A stretch of 64,000 bases of DNA, taken from assembly GCF_000350225.1 (NCBI RefSeq), contig NW_005179206.1:1-64000 (forward strand). The letters run 5' to 3'. A program made the translations under genes and the position numbers. Origin of the DNA: Chondrus crispus. Lineage: Eukaryota; Rhodophyta; Florideophyceae; Gigartinales; Gigartinaceae. The notes under the pieces are model-generated. The model was not told where the DNA came from, ran no database searches, and worked only from the letters and a program-made list of their open reading frames with translations. Positions 49,976-59,800 of this stretch are shown one piece after another. Position 1 is the first letter of the stretch, and each line of letters starts with the position of its first letter.

Positions 49976-50785
49976 CTAGTAGCAGCCCCAGCGAGGATCG
50001 AAGGGGAGAATCGGTTCCCCTGATCCGCGGGCGACTCCTCCACGGCCACGGTCGGGTTCGTCCGGTACCCGTCGGGACTGCGGCATGCTTCCGGATGCAT
50101 ACGGCAGGGCTTGAGTCTCGGACGCGAAGTTCGCGTCCGCTGTCAGCTTGATGTCCTCCGCCCTCCGACTGGTGACGGCTCCAGTCGGGGGCCACTCCTG
50201 CGCTCCGGATGCGCCCGGAGGAACAGTGGCACCGGGCCCACTCGAGGGGGCTCCGGGCGGCCTCTCGGCCGAGGTCTGTTCCATATCACGGGCACGGCGG
50301 CGCGTTGAGTTGAGCTCCGCCGCCATGTGCGCGAACGCTCCCATCTGTTCGGCTGATGGGAAGGGTTGTGGGTCGCGTCGGACCCCGGAGTTTGCACTCG
50401 CGGGTCGACCCGCAACGTCCATGGCGGGGGAATCGATGCGCGCCTCTTCGACCAGTACCAAACGGGACTGTAGCTGGTCGACGAGAGCGCGCAGGTTCTC
50501 CAAGGACTGAGTTACGCGCTCAAACCTTCCTTCGCGGAGGGAGCGCAACTCATCCATACAGCGGGCGTAGACGCTGTCGGAGACGTCGATACGGAGGGAT
50601 GTTCGGACATCTTCGATATACTCCGCGGTGCGATCGTACATCGCGCGAGCGCGTCCTTCGGAGAAGTCGAGCGACGGTTCGCGGTCTCGGGGACCAGCGT
50701 CGCCGTCGCCGACTCGGACGCGGAGCGCGGCCTCTGGCACATCGGCGGGCTCCGAGCGAATCGAAGTGGGATATTCGCCACTCAT
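49976..50785 (-). CDS. Gypsy-2 leader ORF, 269 aa, coiled-coil protein
   Basis: The first open frame after the primer site, upstream of gag. It contains a probable coiled coil (CMDELRSLREGRFERVTQ, then SLENLRALVDQLQSRLVLVE), then a Pro/Gly/Ser/Arg-rich half. No known domain is recognised. It could be a matrix-like N-terminal part of Gag or a separate small protein; the counterpart in Gypsy-1 is outside the window. Confidence 0.6.
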   Translation of the reverse strand: MSGEYPTSIRSEPADVPEAALRVRVGDGDAGPRDREPSLDFSEGRARAMYDRTAEYIEDVRTSLRIDVSDSVYARCMDELRSLREGRFERVTQSLENLRALVDQLQSRLVLVEEARIDSPAMDVAGRPASANSGVRRDPQPFPSAEQMGAFAHMAAELNSTRRRARDMEQTSAERPPGAPSSGPGATVPPGASGAQEWPPTGAVTSRRAEDIKLTADANFASETQALPYASGSMPQSRRVPDEPDRGRGGVARGSGEPILPFDPRWGCY

Positions 50786-50848
50786 CTCGACGCGTACGGA
50801 CGCGGAGGTAAACGATAGTCTTCTCGGTTCGATCGTGAGAGTCTTCTA

Positions 50849-50861
50849 GGTCGGGAGACCA
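50849..50861 (-). promoter_or_regulatory. Putative Gypsy-2 primer binding site
   Basis: In element orientation the 5' LTR ends ...CTACA, then one G, then TGGTCTCCCGACC. TGG complements the CCA end of a tRNA, as in most Ty3/Gypsy elements. I cannot assign the tRNA. Confidence 0.6.
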
Positions 50862-50862
50862 C

Positions 50863-51462
50863 TGTAGTATAATCACCCCCAACGACGAGGGGGGTGAGTA
50901 CTGACAGTTCGGGAAGACTCCGATCGGCGGGAAGACAGAAGCACGGCCCACCCACGGTACCGAGCACGGGCTCGAGGTAGCGGTGGTAGAGCGGGATCGG
51001 GGAGGACGCGCGCACGCGCGAGCGGTTCTACGCCTCGACGCCCCGGAGCGGTACTGGGTGACGATCCAGCACCGGCGGGCGGAGGCGGAGCCGGCTCGTG
51101 GGCGTGCTACGCGCGTCCTCAACCCGCGCGCGGTGCTACTCCTAGGTAAAACGGACGGAAGTACCTAAAAGTAAGCGGGCGGACCAAGGTGGAGGATCCT
51201 TGACAAGTCCGTGCTTCTCGTCCTCCACCGCCGGCGGTCCGCTCATATTTAATGTACATTGTAGTCTATCATAACTCTACAGTAGTGCTGGTCGACCGAC
51301 ACTGTAACGCTGTCAGCCGTCGGGGCTGACAGTCCACGTGTAGTGCGCGTCCCGTACACGTGGAGGACACGTGTGTGCACGCGTAGCTGTAAGGCTCGTG
51401 CCTTACTGTCGCTGATCTAATCCTAATCTAATTTCCGAATTTCCGTTTGGGGTTATACCACA
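50863..51462 (-). repeat. Gypsy-2 5' LTR (600 bp)
   Basis: Same length and termini as the 3' LTR, differing at four positions by eye. The nested stem-loop is at 51179-51242. It is followed by the target duplication GGGGC (51463-51467). Confidence 0.95.
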
Positions 51463-51641
51463 GGGGCCACAAACATCAGAGTGAACTAAGTCTAGACAGA
51501 AGTATGCCCGCCTCGAGGACCGCTATTTTGGGATCACAGATCGAGTGGCTTTGCCGTAGACGCACGCAGAACATTTTTCAGAGATGCAATCATTGTCAGT
51601 ATTGTTGATTTTGTTAGCCTCATTACCAAGTAGTTTGACTC
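51463..51641 (-). pseudogene. Copia B segment: integrase N-terminal region
   Basis: Continuation of copia B across Gypsy-2, including a CSACVYGKAT-like zinc-segment end on the minus strand. It ends with GACTC, the duplication of the next insertion. Confidence 0.75.
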
Positions 51642-52580
51642 TACTGGAAGGTCAGCGGGGCAAAGGGAAATCGAAGGACGGTTGATGAGGTGAAGTTGAA
51701 GGATTGGGTACCGACTTACTTTGAGTCGCCAACTTCTGGCACTACTTATACACTTCTGCAATCTTCTAGAACTCTACTACCAAAGAATACGACACACATA
51801 CTACAAATGTATTGGCTCTAACACATGTGCCCGTCTTGCTACTCGGCCAAACTGGCGATGGCCCAACAAACATAGCAGAAAACCGCCCTACGAATTACCA
51901 CTGTCATGACGGAGAAATTAGTAAGGCAGTACAACAAAGCACAGCAAAGCACAAATTCCCTTACTATTCCAAATCCAGCGTGTCACAAATTCGTAAGGCA
52001 CGTTTACAGCTCACACGTTGCCTTACGAATTCAAATCAATCCTGCAAGGACTGTTTACAGCGCACACGTTGCCTTATGAATCTGAATCTCTCGTGAGGTC
52101 CTGTCCACTGTCAATTACAACAGTGCACATTTTGCCTTACGAATTGAAAACTCGCGCAACGGTATCTTTGTGTCCTGCTGTAGCCGTGCTGCACTCCATG
52201 GACGCTGTAAACCTTTGGCACGTGCCAGGCACCCGCCACCAAGGTTCTACACTTTGTCTGTAAGACTGCAGGCGTACTGTACGCGTCCGACAGTGTAATG
52301 AAGACATGTGTCCAGGTCATACACGTGTCGGGCGGAGAAAATCAAACATGCTCAGATTGTACTGTACAGTGCAACGGTGTACATATTTCACACGTGTACA
52401 GGTTGAAAACCAAACTTGCTCCTGAAGTACTGTAGAGTGCAACGGTGTACAGAAATCACACGTGTACACGTTGAAAATGAAACTTGCTCAGCTCGTCACG
52501 CGGAGTGTTTTCGATTTTACACGTGTCATACCTGTCGTCGTGTGTCATGCATATCAGCATGTGGTCGTAGAAATACGACA
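51642..52580 (-). repeat. Solo L1 LTR (939 bp) in copia B
   Basis: On the plus strand TACTGGAAGGTCAGCGGGG ... TAGAAATACGACA, flanked by GACTC at 51637-51641 and 52581-52585. Full L1 length, no internal region. Confidence 0.94.
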
Positions 52581-52913
52581 GACTCCACTTACCACATTGT
52601 CACGAATCATCGAAGCAATACCTTGAGAATGCACATGTGCAAAGCGCTCATGCCACGTTTGCAGGGTGGCAGCATGTGCAGATCCGATGTCACTGACGAT
52701 GTCGAGAACGTAAAGTTCTCCAACCAATGTCGCAGTCGCCACTACAGTTGAGCCTCGTCTGATCATGCATTTTCCATTTTCGAACCCAACTTTTAGTCCA
52801 AGTTCAGTCATTCGACTGACAGAGAGCAGAGAGAACGAAAAGTCCGGAACGTGCAATACATCCGTCAACTTGCTCGGTTCGATGCTGCCATTCACATTTA
52901 ACTTCAAGTGAAC
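52581..52913 (-). pseudogene. Copia B segment: pre-integrase region
   Basis: Minus-strand stretch with VLHVPDFSFSLLSVSRM and LQTWHERFAHVHSQGIASM, the region between protease and integrase core in Copia elements. It ends with TGAAC, the next target duplication. Confidence 0.85.
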
Positions 52914-54181
52914 TATTGAAAATGTGCGACCACATGCTGTTATCTGAAAAGGTCAAAATCGAGTGACACGTGTACATGACTGCACGGTCCGGGCGCTCTT
53001 ACCCATATCACGACATGACACGTGTAAAATCCCAGATTTTGGGGTTCCGGGGACGAAAGTGGCCTCTCGGAGGGTCATGCAAATTTGCATAGTTTTGCCA
53101 AGTGGAACCTTGGCCCGTAGCAGTATAGACTACACAGGAAATACTGCAATTGTATTGGCCCTCAGGTCTAATGCTGCAAATGTATTGGTCGAGCGTTGTC
53201 CACGTGTGCGTCATTGGCCTTGTGATGTACTTTAAATGGCCTGTATATGCCATAATTACGTTGTTTTGGGGGTTTCAAGTGGTTTGCCATGGTTGTAATG
53301 GGTAATTGCATGGGGCCCCCGGGCGGGACACATGTATACTGTGTACACATGTACACGTCGCCAGGTGGATTCGTGTACGTACACATGTACACGCACGCAT
53401 CCAGGTGTATGCACATAAGGGTTTACAGTTTTACAGTGTCAGACTGTTTGCGATCCTGCGCGTGTCCGAGTACAGTACATGTGAATCAAAAGTACAACAA
53501 GTACTTCTCGCGAGAGGAATACAGTTGTGCGATTATTCTGTGTACGCGTCACGCTGTATGCGAGTCTTGCGTGAGCATGCGCCGTTGCACTGTGCTCTCG
53601 TCATGGTGCGCCGTTGGATGCAAGTTCATGACAGTACTCGTGTGATTTACATGTATTCTCATGTGAGTTGTGTAGAAAGTCTGGATGCACATTGTTATAA
53701 CTTGCCATAATTATCTGACAGTGCTTGGCGAAATTAGTAAGGTGAGAAAGAAGGATACGTATGGCGATTGTGATATGAAAGACGTTTGCGTTGTTGGAAA
53801 TAGACAAGTGCCAAGTTGTTCGTTGCACAACAATGAAGTCTGGCATGACTGGATGCAGATTAGTAAGGTGTGAAACAGTTGCATGCATAGGGCCATGGTT
53901 TACAGTCATTTGGAATGTGTAGAAATAGTTGTGAGCTAATAGTTACGAATCGATTCGTAAGGTGGAAATCGAACAGTATGGTCGGGCCACAAGAGGACCG
54001 CGCTTGGTCGCGCATAGTAGAGTATGGTTTACTGGGAGTCCGAGTAGAGCGATAGTGTAGCACTCGAAGTGTATAAGTATCGCAGGAAAACGGCTTCAAA
54101 GTAAACCTCGGCACCAACTCCTTCACTCACACACATCAACCTGCCTTCCTTCTTTCTCTTGCCCCTCCGAACCTACCATTA
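52914..54181 (+). repeat. Solo L2 LTR (1268 bp) in copia B
   Basis: TATTGAAAATGTGCGACC ... CCTACCATTA, flanked by TGAAC at 52909-52913 and 54182-54186. Its core promoter TATAAGTATCGC is near 54072. Confidence 0.95.
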
Positions 54182-55320
54182 TGAACGTCACCACGGCCGG
54201 CAACCTTTGCACTAGCCTTGGTTCCCATCTGAACAGAGGCGAATTCAAGTGGCTCATACGTTGCAAACAAAGATCGGTCATATGTAATATGAGCTGTACA
54301 AGCTGAATCTACGAGCCACGAAGGCAACATCTCCATATCGTTCGTGTGCGAAGCTTTCGACATCAGACATGTGAAGTCGACGCTGTTTACAACCATGTCG
54401 GGATCAGGTTTCTGTGTGACAAATGCAGATTGTTTCCGCTGAGACATACGCGGTTTATATCCGCTAGGAGGGGCCGGGCGACGCCCATTCGAATCCTTTC
54501 CTCAGCACCGGGTTGCTGTATGGCCTGTATGACCGCAGTTCGTGCATTTGTAATCGTTTATGTCCCGATTGTTCGGGGCACGATCAACCAGAGCCGATGT
54601 CTGTGAGGAGCTAGACTTCATGTCTGCTCGTTGCTCTTCCTGCAGCAGACGACTTTTCACAAAGTCCAAACTGAATATCTTTTCCTCATTACCGAGAGCA
54701 TCAAGTGCAACGATGAGAGCCTCGAAACGGGCAGGCAGACCGTTGAGCACTGCCATGGCCATCTCCTTATCATCGATGTTTATGCTCATTGACTGGAGAA
54801 TGGCTGCCAGCTGCTTGTCACGGTTGATGTATGCAAGCACCTTTTCACCGGAAAGCATCTTCACAGTGTAGAACTCACGACGTGCAGCTAGTTTGTTCAG
54901 CAAAGTGTGCCTCTCAAACACGTTGACAATAGCTTCTCACATCTCATGAGCAGTGTCAACATCACGTACATGCTCAAGATGCTCATCTCATAGGGAGAGA
55001 CCAATTAGTGCTTTAGCTTTACTGTCACCTCTGATCCACTTCTTACGCTCTTCCGCGCGTTCCTCACTTGGAACTCTTCCCTCAACGATGTATTGGTCAA
55101 CATCACGTAGAGCAAGCAGAAGTTGTATTTTCTGCTTCCACACGTAGAAGTTGGAGTCCGTCAGTTTGTCGATTCTGATGAATCCTCCTCCTCCTTGATC
55201 TTCCATTTTAGTGCAAATAAACTTCAAGTATTCGAAAATCCGTTCGGGGATCCCAAGCCGTTAATCGATTGTCAACACAATGGCAAGCCCACCCGTCTAA
55301 GAAGTTCGATATGATTACTA
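54182..55320 (-). pseudogene. Copia B segment: Gag, zinc knuckle, protease and end of leader
   Basis: Minus-strand: Gag start MEDQGGGGFIRIDKL (about 55206), NVF/MFERHTLLNKLAARREF, CCHC knuckle CTNCGHTGHTATRC (about 54520-54550) and protease SWLVDSACTAHITYD (about 54300). A short leader piece (GATCCCAAGCCGTTAATCGA) resembles the leader of C1-C5 up to about 55320. The copy is broken in several places. Confidence 0.85.
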
Positions 55321-55784
55321 TGAAGTTGCACTAGGAGAAATTTGCGAACAGATATGTGAATTTATTTGGATGAAATCCCTAACTATTCTGTTCACAAACT
55401 ACCTTCAAGTGTGCGGCACCGTTCTCGTGGCACTTCAGGTGCCCGTGAGACTCAAAGACGCGATTGCAAGGGATACAACGCGGAGTCTCCTTAGCGTTGG
55501 CAACTTGAATGCGATGAGACCTAGACTGAATGTGGTCGTAAAAGGCCTTCGCACTATTGCCACTAACGCCGCACACTTTACAATACCGCTTATACCGCGG
55601 GCACACCTTACGATTCATCTTGCGCTCACGCTTGAACTGCTTATCCGCCATAACAGCCGCTTTCCGAGCAGAAAGTCGATGCGTAGTTCTCTTTATTGGT
55701 GCCGAAACAGAGCGCGGAATACGAGGAATCCAATAAAGTGCGCTACTCGAGGAGGGACCCGGAAGCGCAAGCCGAGGCGAAGGG
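55321..55784. other. Non-LTR stretch with a zinc-finger ORF
   Basis: About 460 bp that match no other part of the window, between the copia B leader and an L2 LTR. This is the only stretch that could be host DNA. It encodes the small protein at 55379-55651. Confidence 0.6.
55379..55651 (-). CDS. Two-zinc-finger protein, 90 aa, U1/JAZ-like
   Basis: The frame is open further upstream into the adjacent LTR; I choose MADKQFKRERK at 55651 because it starts a lysine/arginine-rich region unrelated to the LTR. It has two C2H2 fingers with the wide spacing C-x2-C-x12-H-x5-H: CKVCGVSG... HIQSRSH and CIPCNRVF... HENGAAH. That spacing is typical of U1/matrin/JAZ-like fingers, which often bind double-stranded or structured RNA. 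It could be an exon of a disrupted host gene, a captured gene, or part of an unrecognised element. No intron signals were confirmed. Confidence 0.55.
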   Translation of the reverse strand: MADKQFKRERKMNRKVCPRYKRYCKVCGVSGNSAKAFYDHIQSRSHRIQVANAKETPRCIPCNRVFESHGHLKCHENGAAHLKVVCEQNS

Positions 55785-56097
55785 TATTGAAAATGTGCGA
55801 CCACATGCTGTTATCTGAAAAGGTCAAAATCGAGTGACACGTGTACATGACTGCACGGTCCGGGCGCTCTTACCCATATCACGACATGACACGTGCAAAA
55901 TCCCAGATTTTGGGGTCCCGGGAACGAAAGTGGCCTCTCGGAGGGTCATGCAAATTTGCATAGTTTTGCCAAGTGGAACCTTGGCCCGTAGCACTATAGA
56001 CTACACAGGAAATACTGCAATTGTATTGGCCCTCAGGTCTAATGCTGCAAATGTATTGGTCGAGCGTTGTCCACGTGTGCGTCATTGGCCTTGTGAC
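55785..56097 (+). repeat. L2 LTR, left part, cut by Copia C5
   Basis: TATTGAAAATGTGCGACC to CATTGGCCTTGTGAC, matching the first 310 bases of the other L2 copies; C5 begins at 56098. The rest should lie beyond the right edge. AAGGG (55780-55784) is the predicted target duplication of this L2. Confidence 0.88.
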
Positions 56098-56867
56098 TAT
56101 AGAAAGGTCAGCGGGGCAGAGGGAAGAAGGATGGTTGAAGGTTGCTGGTGGTTGACGGGAAAAGAAGTTGATGCCATTTTACTCTTGGTCGCCAACTATT
56201 GGCGCTACTTATACTCTTCGAACTACATACAATACGAGCCATTAGGGCTGGTCACGTGACTCTCCTTCTTGCACTCGTTGATAATCAAGTGACTCTCCCT
56301 GTTGCACTCTCCGTTGATAATCAAGTGACTCTCCTACTTCCACTCTCGGTTGATAATCAAATGACTCTCCTTCTTGCACTCTCGGTTGATAATCAAGTGA
56401 CTCTCCTGTCTCCACTCTCCGTTGATAATCAAATGACTCTCCTTCTTGCACTCTCTCTTGCTAATAATTTGGGACCGTTTGAGAGTCAATAATATCTGAA
56501 TGTACTGTACTGTAGATTACAGATTTTAAACTACGATTAATAACCACTGTGGCACATACGTCATACGTGTCACACACGTGTAGGACAAATGTCATACGTG
56601 TCACACACGTGTCAAATCGAGAAAAATGAAACATGTTCAGAATGTACTGTAGAGTGCCACGAGGTACATAACTTACACGTGTCAACACCAAAATTGAAAC
56701 ATGCTCGGAAATGAGTGGAAAGTGCAACCGTGTACAAATATGACACGTGTCTACGTTGAAGACCAAATATCCTGAGAATGCTCTTGCAAGCATTTTAGGT
56801 TTCGTCGACGTACACGTGTAATATCTGTCAGGCTTGGAGTTTAGCACGTGGTCGAAGATTTCCAACA
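56098..56867 (-). repeat. Copia C5 3' LTR (A-beta, 770 bp)
   Basis: In element orientation TGTTGGAAATCTTCGACC ... CTTTCTATA, with the 36-bp TGACTC repeat array at 56254-56466 and the TATAAGTAGCGCC promoter near 56200-56215. A purine tract (GATCGAGAGGGAG in element orientation) adjoins it at 56868. Confidence 0.9.
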
Positions 56868-59800
56868 CTCCCTCTCGATCACATGCTTTTACTGGACACT
56901 GCAAGCCCCAGAAGTTCTACAAACTTCTGGAATAGAATTCGCCCAAGTGCTTTGGTTAAGATATCAGCAGGCATCGAAGTGGTCGGACAATGCGACAAAT
57001 ACACAATGTTTCTCTTAATAGCATCTCATACGTAGTGGTATTTTACATCAACATGTTTGTTGCGACGGTTGATCGATTCATTCTGTGCAAACGAAATCGT
57101 CCCTGCATTGTCACACCCCACCATGATCGTGGGATCAGAATCAAGTCCGAGGACATCAGCAACAACTTGACGCAACCAGGTCGCCTCCTTACACGCTTCA
57201 CATAGTGCAATGTACTCAGCTTCACACGTCGAAGTCGCAACCACAGTCTGTTTCCGGGAACTCCAACTGATAGCTCCACCACAGAACTTGAAAACATATC
57301 CGCTGGTCGACTTGCGAGAGTCTGAACAACCGGCCCAGTCAGCATCACTGAAACCGAGCAACTCCAGCGATTTGGATTTATTGTCAAACACGATTCCTAA
57401 GTTTCGAGTCCCTTGCACTTATCGCATTACTCGTTTTACACCTGCCCAGTGTGACTCACATGGGTTGGCAGAATGTTGGGAAAGCTTTCCAATGGCGTAT
57501 GCCAAGTCTGGACGAGTGCCAACCATCAAGTACATAAGGCAACCGACTGCCTCACGATACGGTGCCTTTGTTTCGGAGTCGTTTTCGATAGAACTCGTGG
57601 TTTTGCGATCTTGTTCCATTGCAGTCAGAGAAGGGTTACAAGTCGACATTTTAAAACGGTCAAGCACATTTAATGCATACTTAGTTTGAGTGAGACTCAA
57701 TGTCTTGATAGTGCGATCTCTTTGAATCTCAAGACCAATGCAGACTTTTGCCTCACTAAGGTCTTTCATCTCAAACCGTTTGTTAAGCTCCCCCTTCATC
57801 CATTTGATGGCATCGATATCACTACCGGCGAGTAACAAGTCATCGACATAAAGTGCAATTAGCATGATAGTGTTACCAATGCGTTTAATGTAGAGGCACG
57901 GATCACTACGTGAAGTCTCAAATCCCAATTCACCGAGTAAGAAATCATCCACTTTGGTATGCCATTGACGAGGTGCTTGTTTAAGACCGTAAAGTGCTTT
58001 CAAAAGTTTACACACATGATCACTTTTGCTTTTGTCAACGCAGCCTTCGGGTTGCTCCATGTAGATGTCTTCATCCAAGTCGCCGTTCAAAAACGCAGTC
58101 ACGACATCCATCTGATGAAGTTCAAGGTCGTAATGAGCAACTAAGGCAAGAAGTAGACGAATAGTCGTAAACTTTATGACAGGGGCATATGTCTCAGTAT
58201 AGTCAAGACCTTGCACTTGCTGGAATCCACGGGCAACAAGTCTGGCTTTTGCACTTTCAACTATATTGCCATTTGCATCAGGCAGCTGCTTGACATTGAA
58301 AACCCATCGAGATGTCAAGATGTTTGACGCCTCAGATCGAGGAACAAGTTTCCAGGTCTGATTCTTAGTCTGTGATGCAAGTTCTTTGTCAATGCTGGTT
58401 TGCCAGAATGCAGCTCTAGGACCGTGGGTTGCTTGTTTGAAAGTCTTGGGACCTTCAATAGCGACATGCGCATGTGAAAGAAGAGCAGCTGCAAAGTTGC
58501 TCCTCCACCATGATCCGGGAGGTCTACTGATTCGAGACGATCTTCGTACAGCTGGAGTCGGAGTTGGAGGGGTGACATTCGGAGTTTCGACGGGAGGTGA
58601 TACATCATCTTCATCATTCTCACCTACAGAGTGAGTGTCCTCGTTTTCAATAACCTCCCCTGAAATTTCATCCTCTTCCGACCCAACCTCATTAGCATTT
58701 GGGGTATCCGCTTCATTCTCATTGTCGCCACCGAGCAATACAACGCCAACATCAGAGTTGATTGAATCTTTTTCATGTGCAGGAATGTCATGCATCCCAC
58801 ATGTCGATTCATCAAACTTGGCATCTCGTGAAACAACAACTTTACTCAACTCTCCGTCCCAAAGTTTGTATGCTTTACTGCATTGCAAATAACCGAGAAA
58901 CATCGCTTCACGCGCTCGCAAGACAAGCTTACGGAGCTGTAATTTTGGTAATGTATACCAACACTTTGACCCAAATACTTGCAAATGGCCAACATTTGGA
59001 GTTGACTTCATCCAAATGTGATGGGGAGTCGTGTTTATTGAAAATGTGCGACCACATGCTGTTATCTGAAAAGGTCAAAATCGAGTGACACGTGTACATG
59101 ACTGCACGGTCCGGGCGCTCTTACCCATATCACGACATGACACGTGCAAAATCCCAGATTTTGGGGTTCCGGGAACGAAAGTGGCCTCTCGGAGGGTCAT
59201 GCAAATTTGCATACTTTTGCCAAGTGGAACCTTGGCCCGTAGCACTATAGACTACACAGGAAATACTGCAATTGTATTGGCCCTCAGGTCTAATGCTGCA
59301 AATGTATTGGTCGAGCGTTGTCCACGTATGCGTCATTGGCCTTGTGATGTACTTTAAATGGCCTGTATATGCCATAATTACGTTGTTTTGGGGGTTTCAA
59401 GTGGTTTGTCATGGTTGTAATGGGTAATTGCATGGGGCCCCCGGGCGGGACACATAGATGCCGTGTACACATGTACACGTGGCCAGGTGAATTCGTGTAC
59501 GTACACATGTACACGCATCCAGGTGTATGCACATGAGGGTTTACAGTTTTACTGTGTCAGACTGTTTGCGATCCTGCGCGTGTCCGAGTACAGTACATGT
59601 GAATCAAAAGTACAACAAGTACTTCTCGCGAGAGGAATACAGTTGTGCGATTATTCTGTGTACGCGTCACGCTGTATGCGAGTCTTGCGTGAGCATGCGC
59701 CGTTGCACTGTGCTCTCGTCATGGTGCGCCGTTGGATGCAAGTTCATGACAGTACTCGTGTGATTTACATGTATTCTCATGTGAGTTGTGTAGAAAGTCT

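Larger units (their letters stand above)
35737..51462 (-). mobile_element. Gypsy-2, full-length Ty3/Gypsy chromovirus (15.7 kb)
   Basis: Two 600-bp TG...CA LTRs (50863-51462 and 35737-36336) are flanked by the perfect 5-bp duplication GGGGC (35732-35736 and 51463-51467); copia B integrase continues on both sides. In element orientation (minus): 5' LTR, primer site, small ORF, gag, protease-pol with chromodomain, spacer, an antisense gene, polypurine tract, 3' LTR. The LTRs differ at four positions by eye, so the insertion is recent. An L1 solo LTR has since inserted in it (47585-48523). Its own genes are not all intact: the solo LTR insertion and about one other break. Confidence 0.95.
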
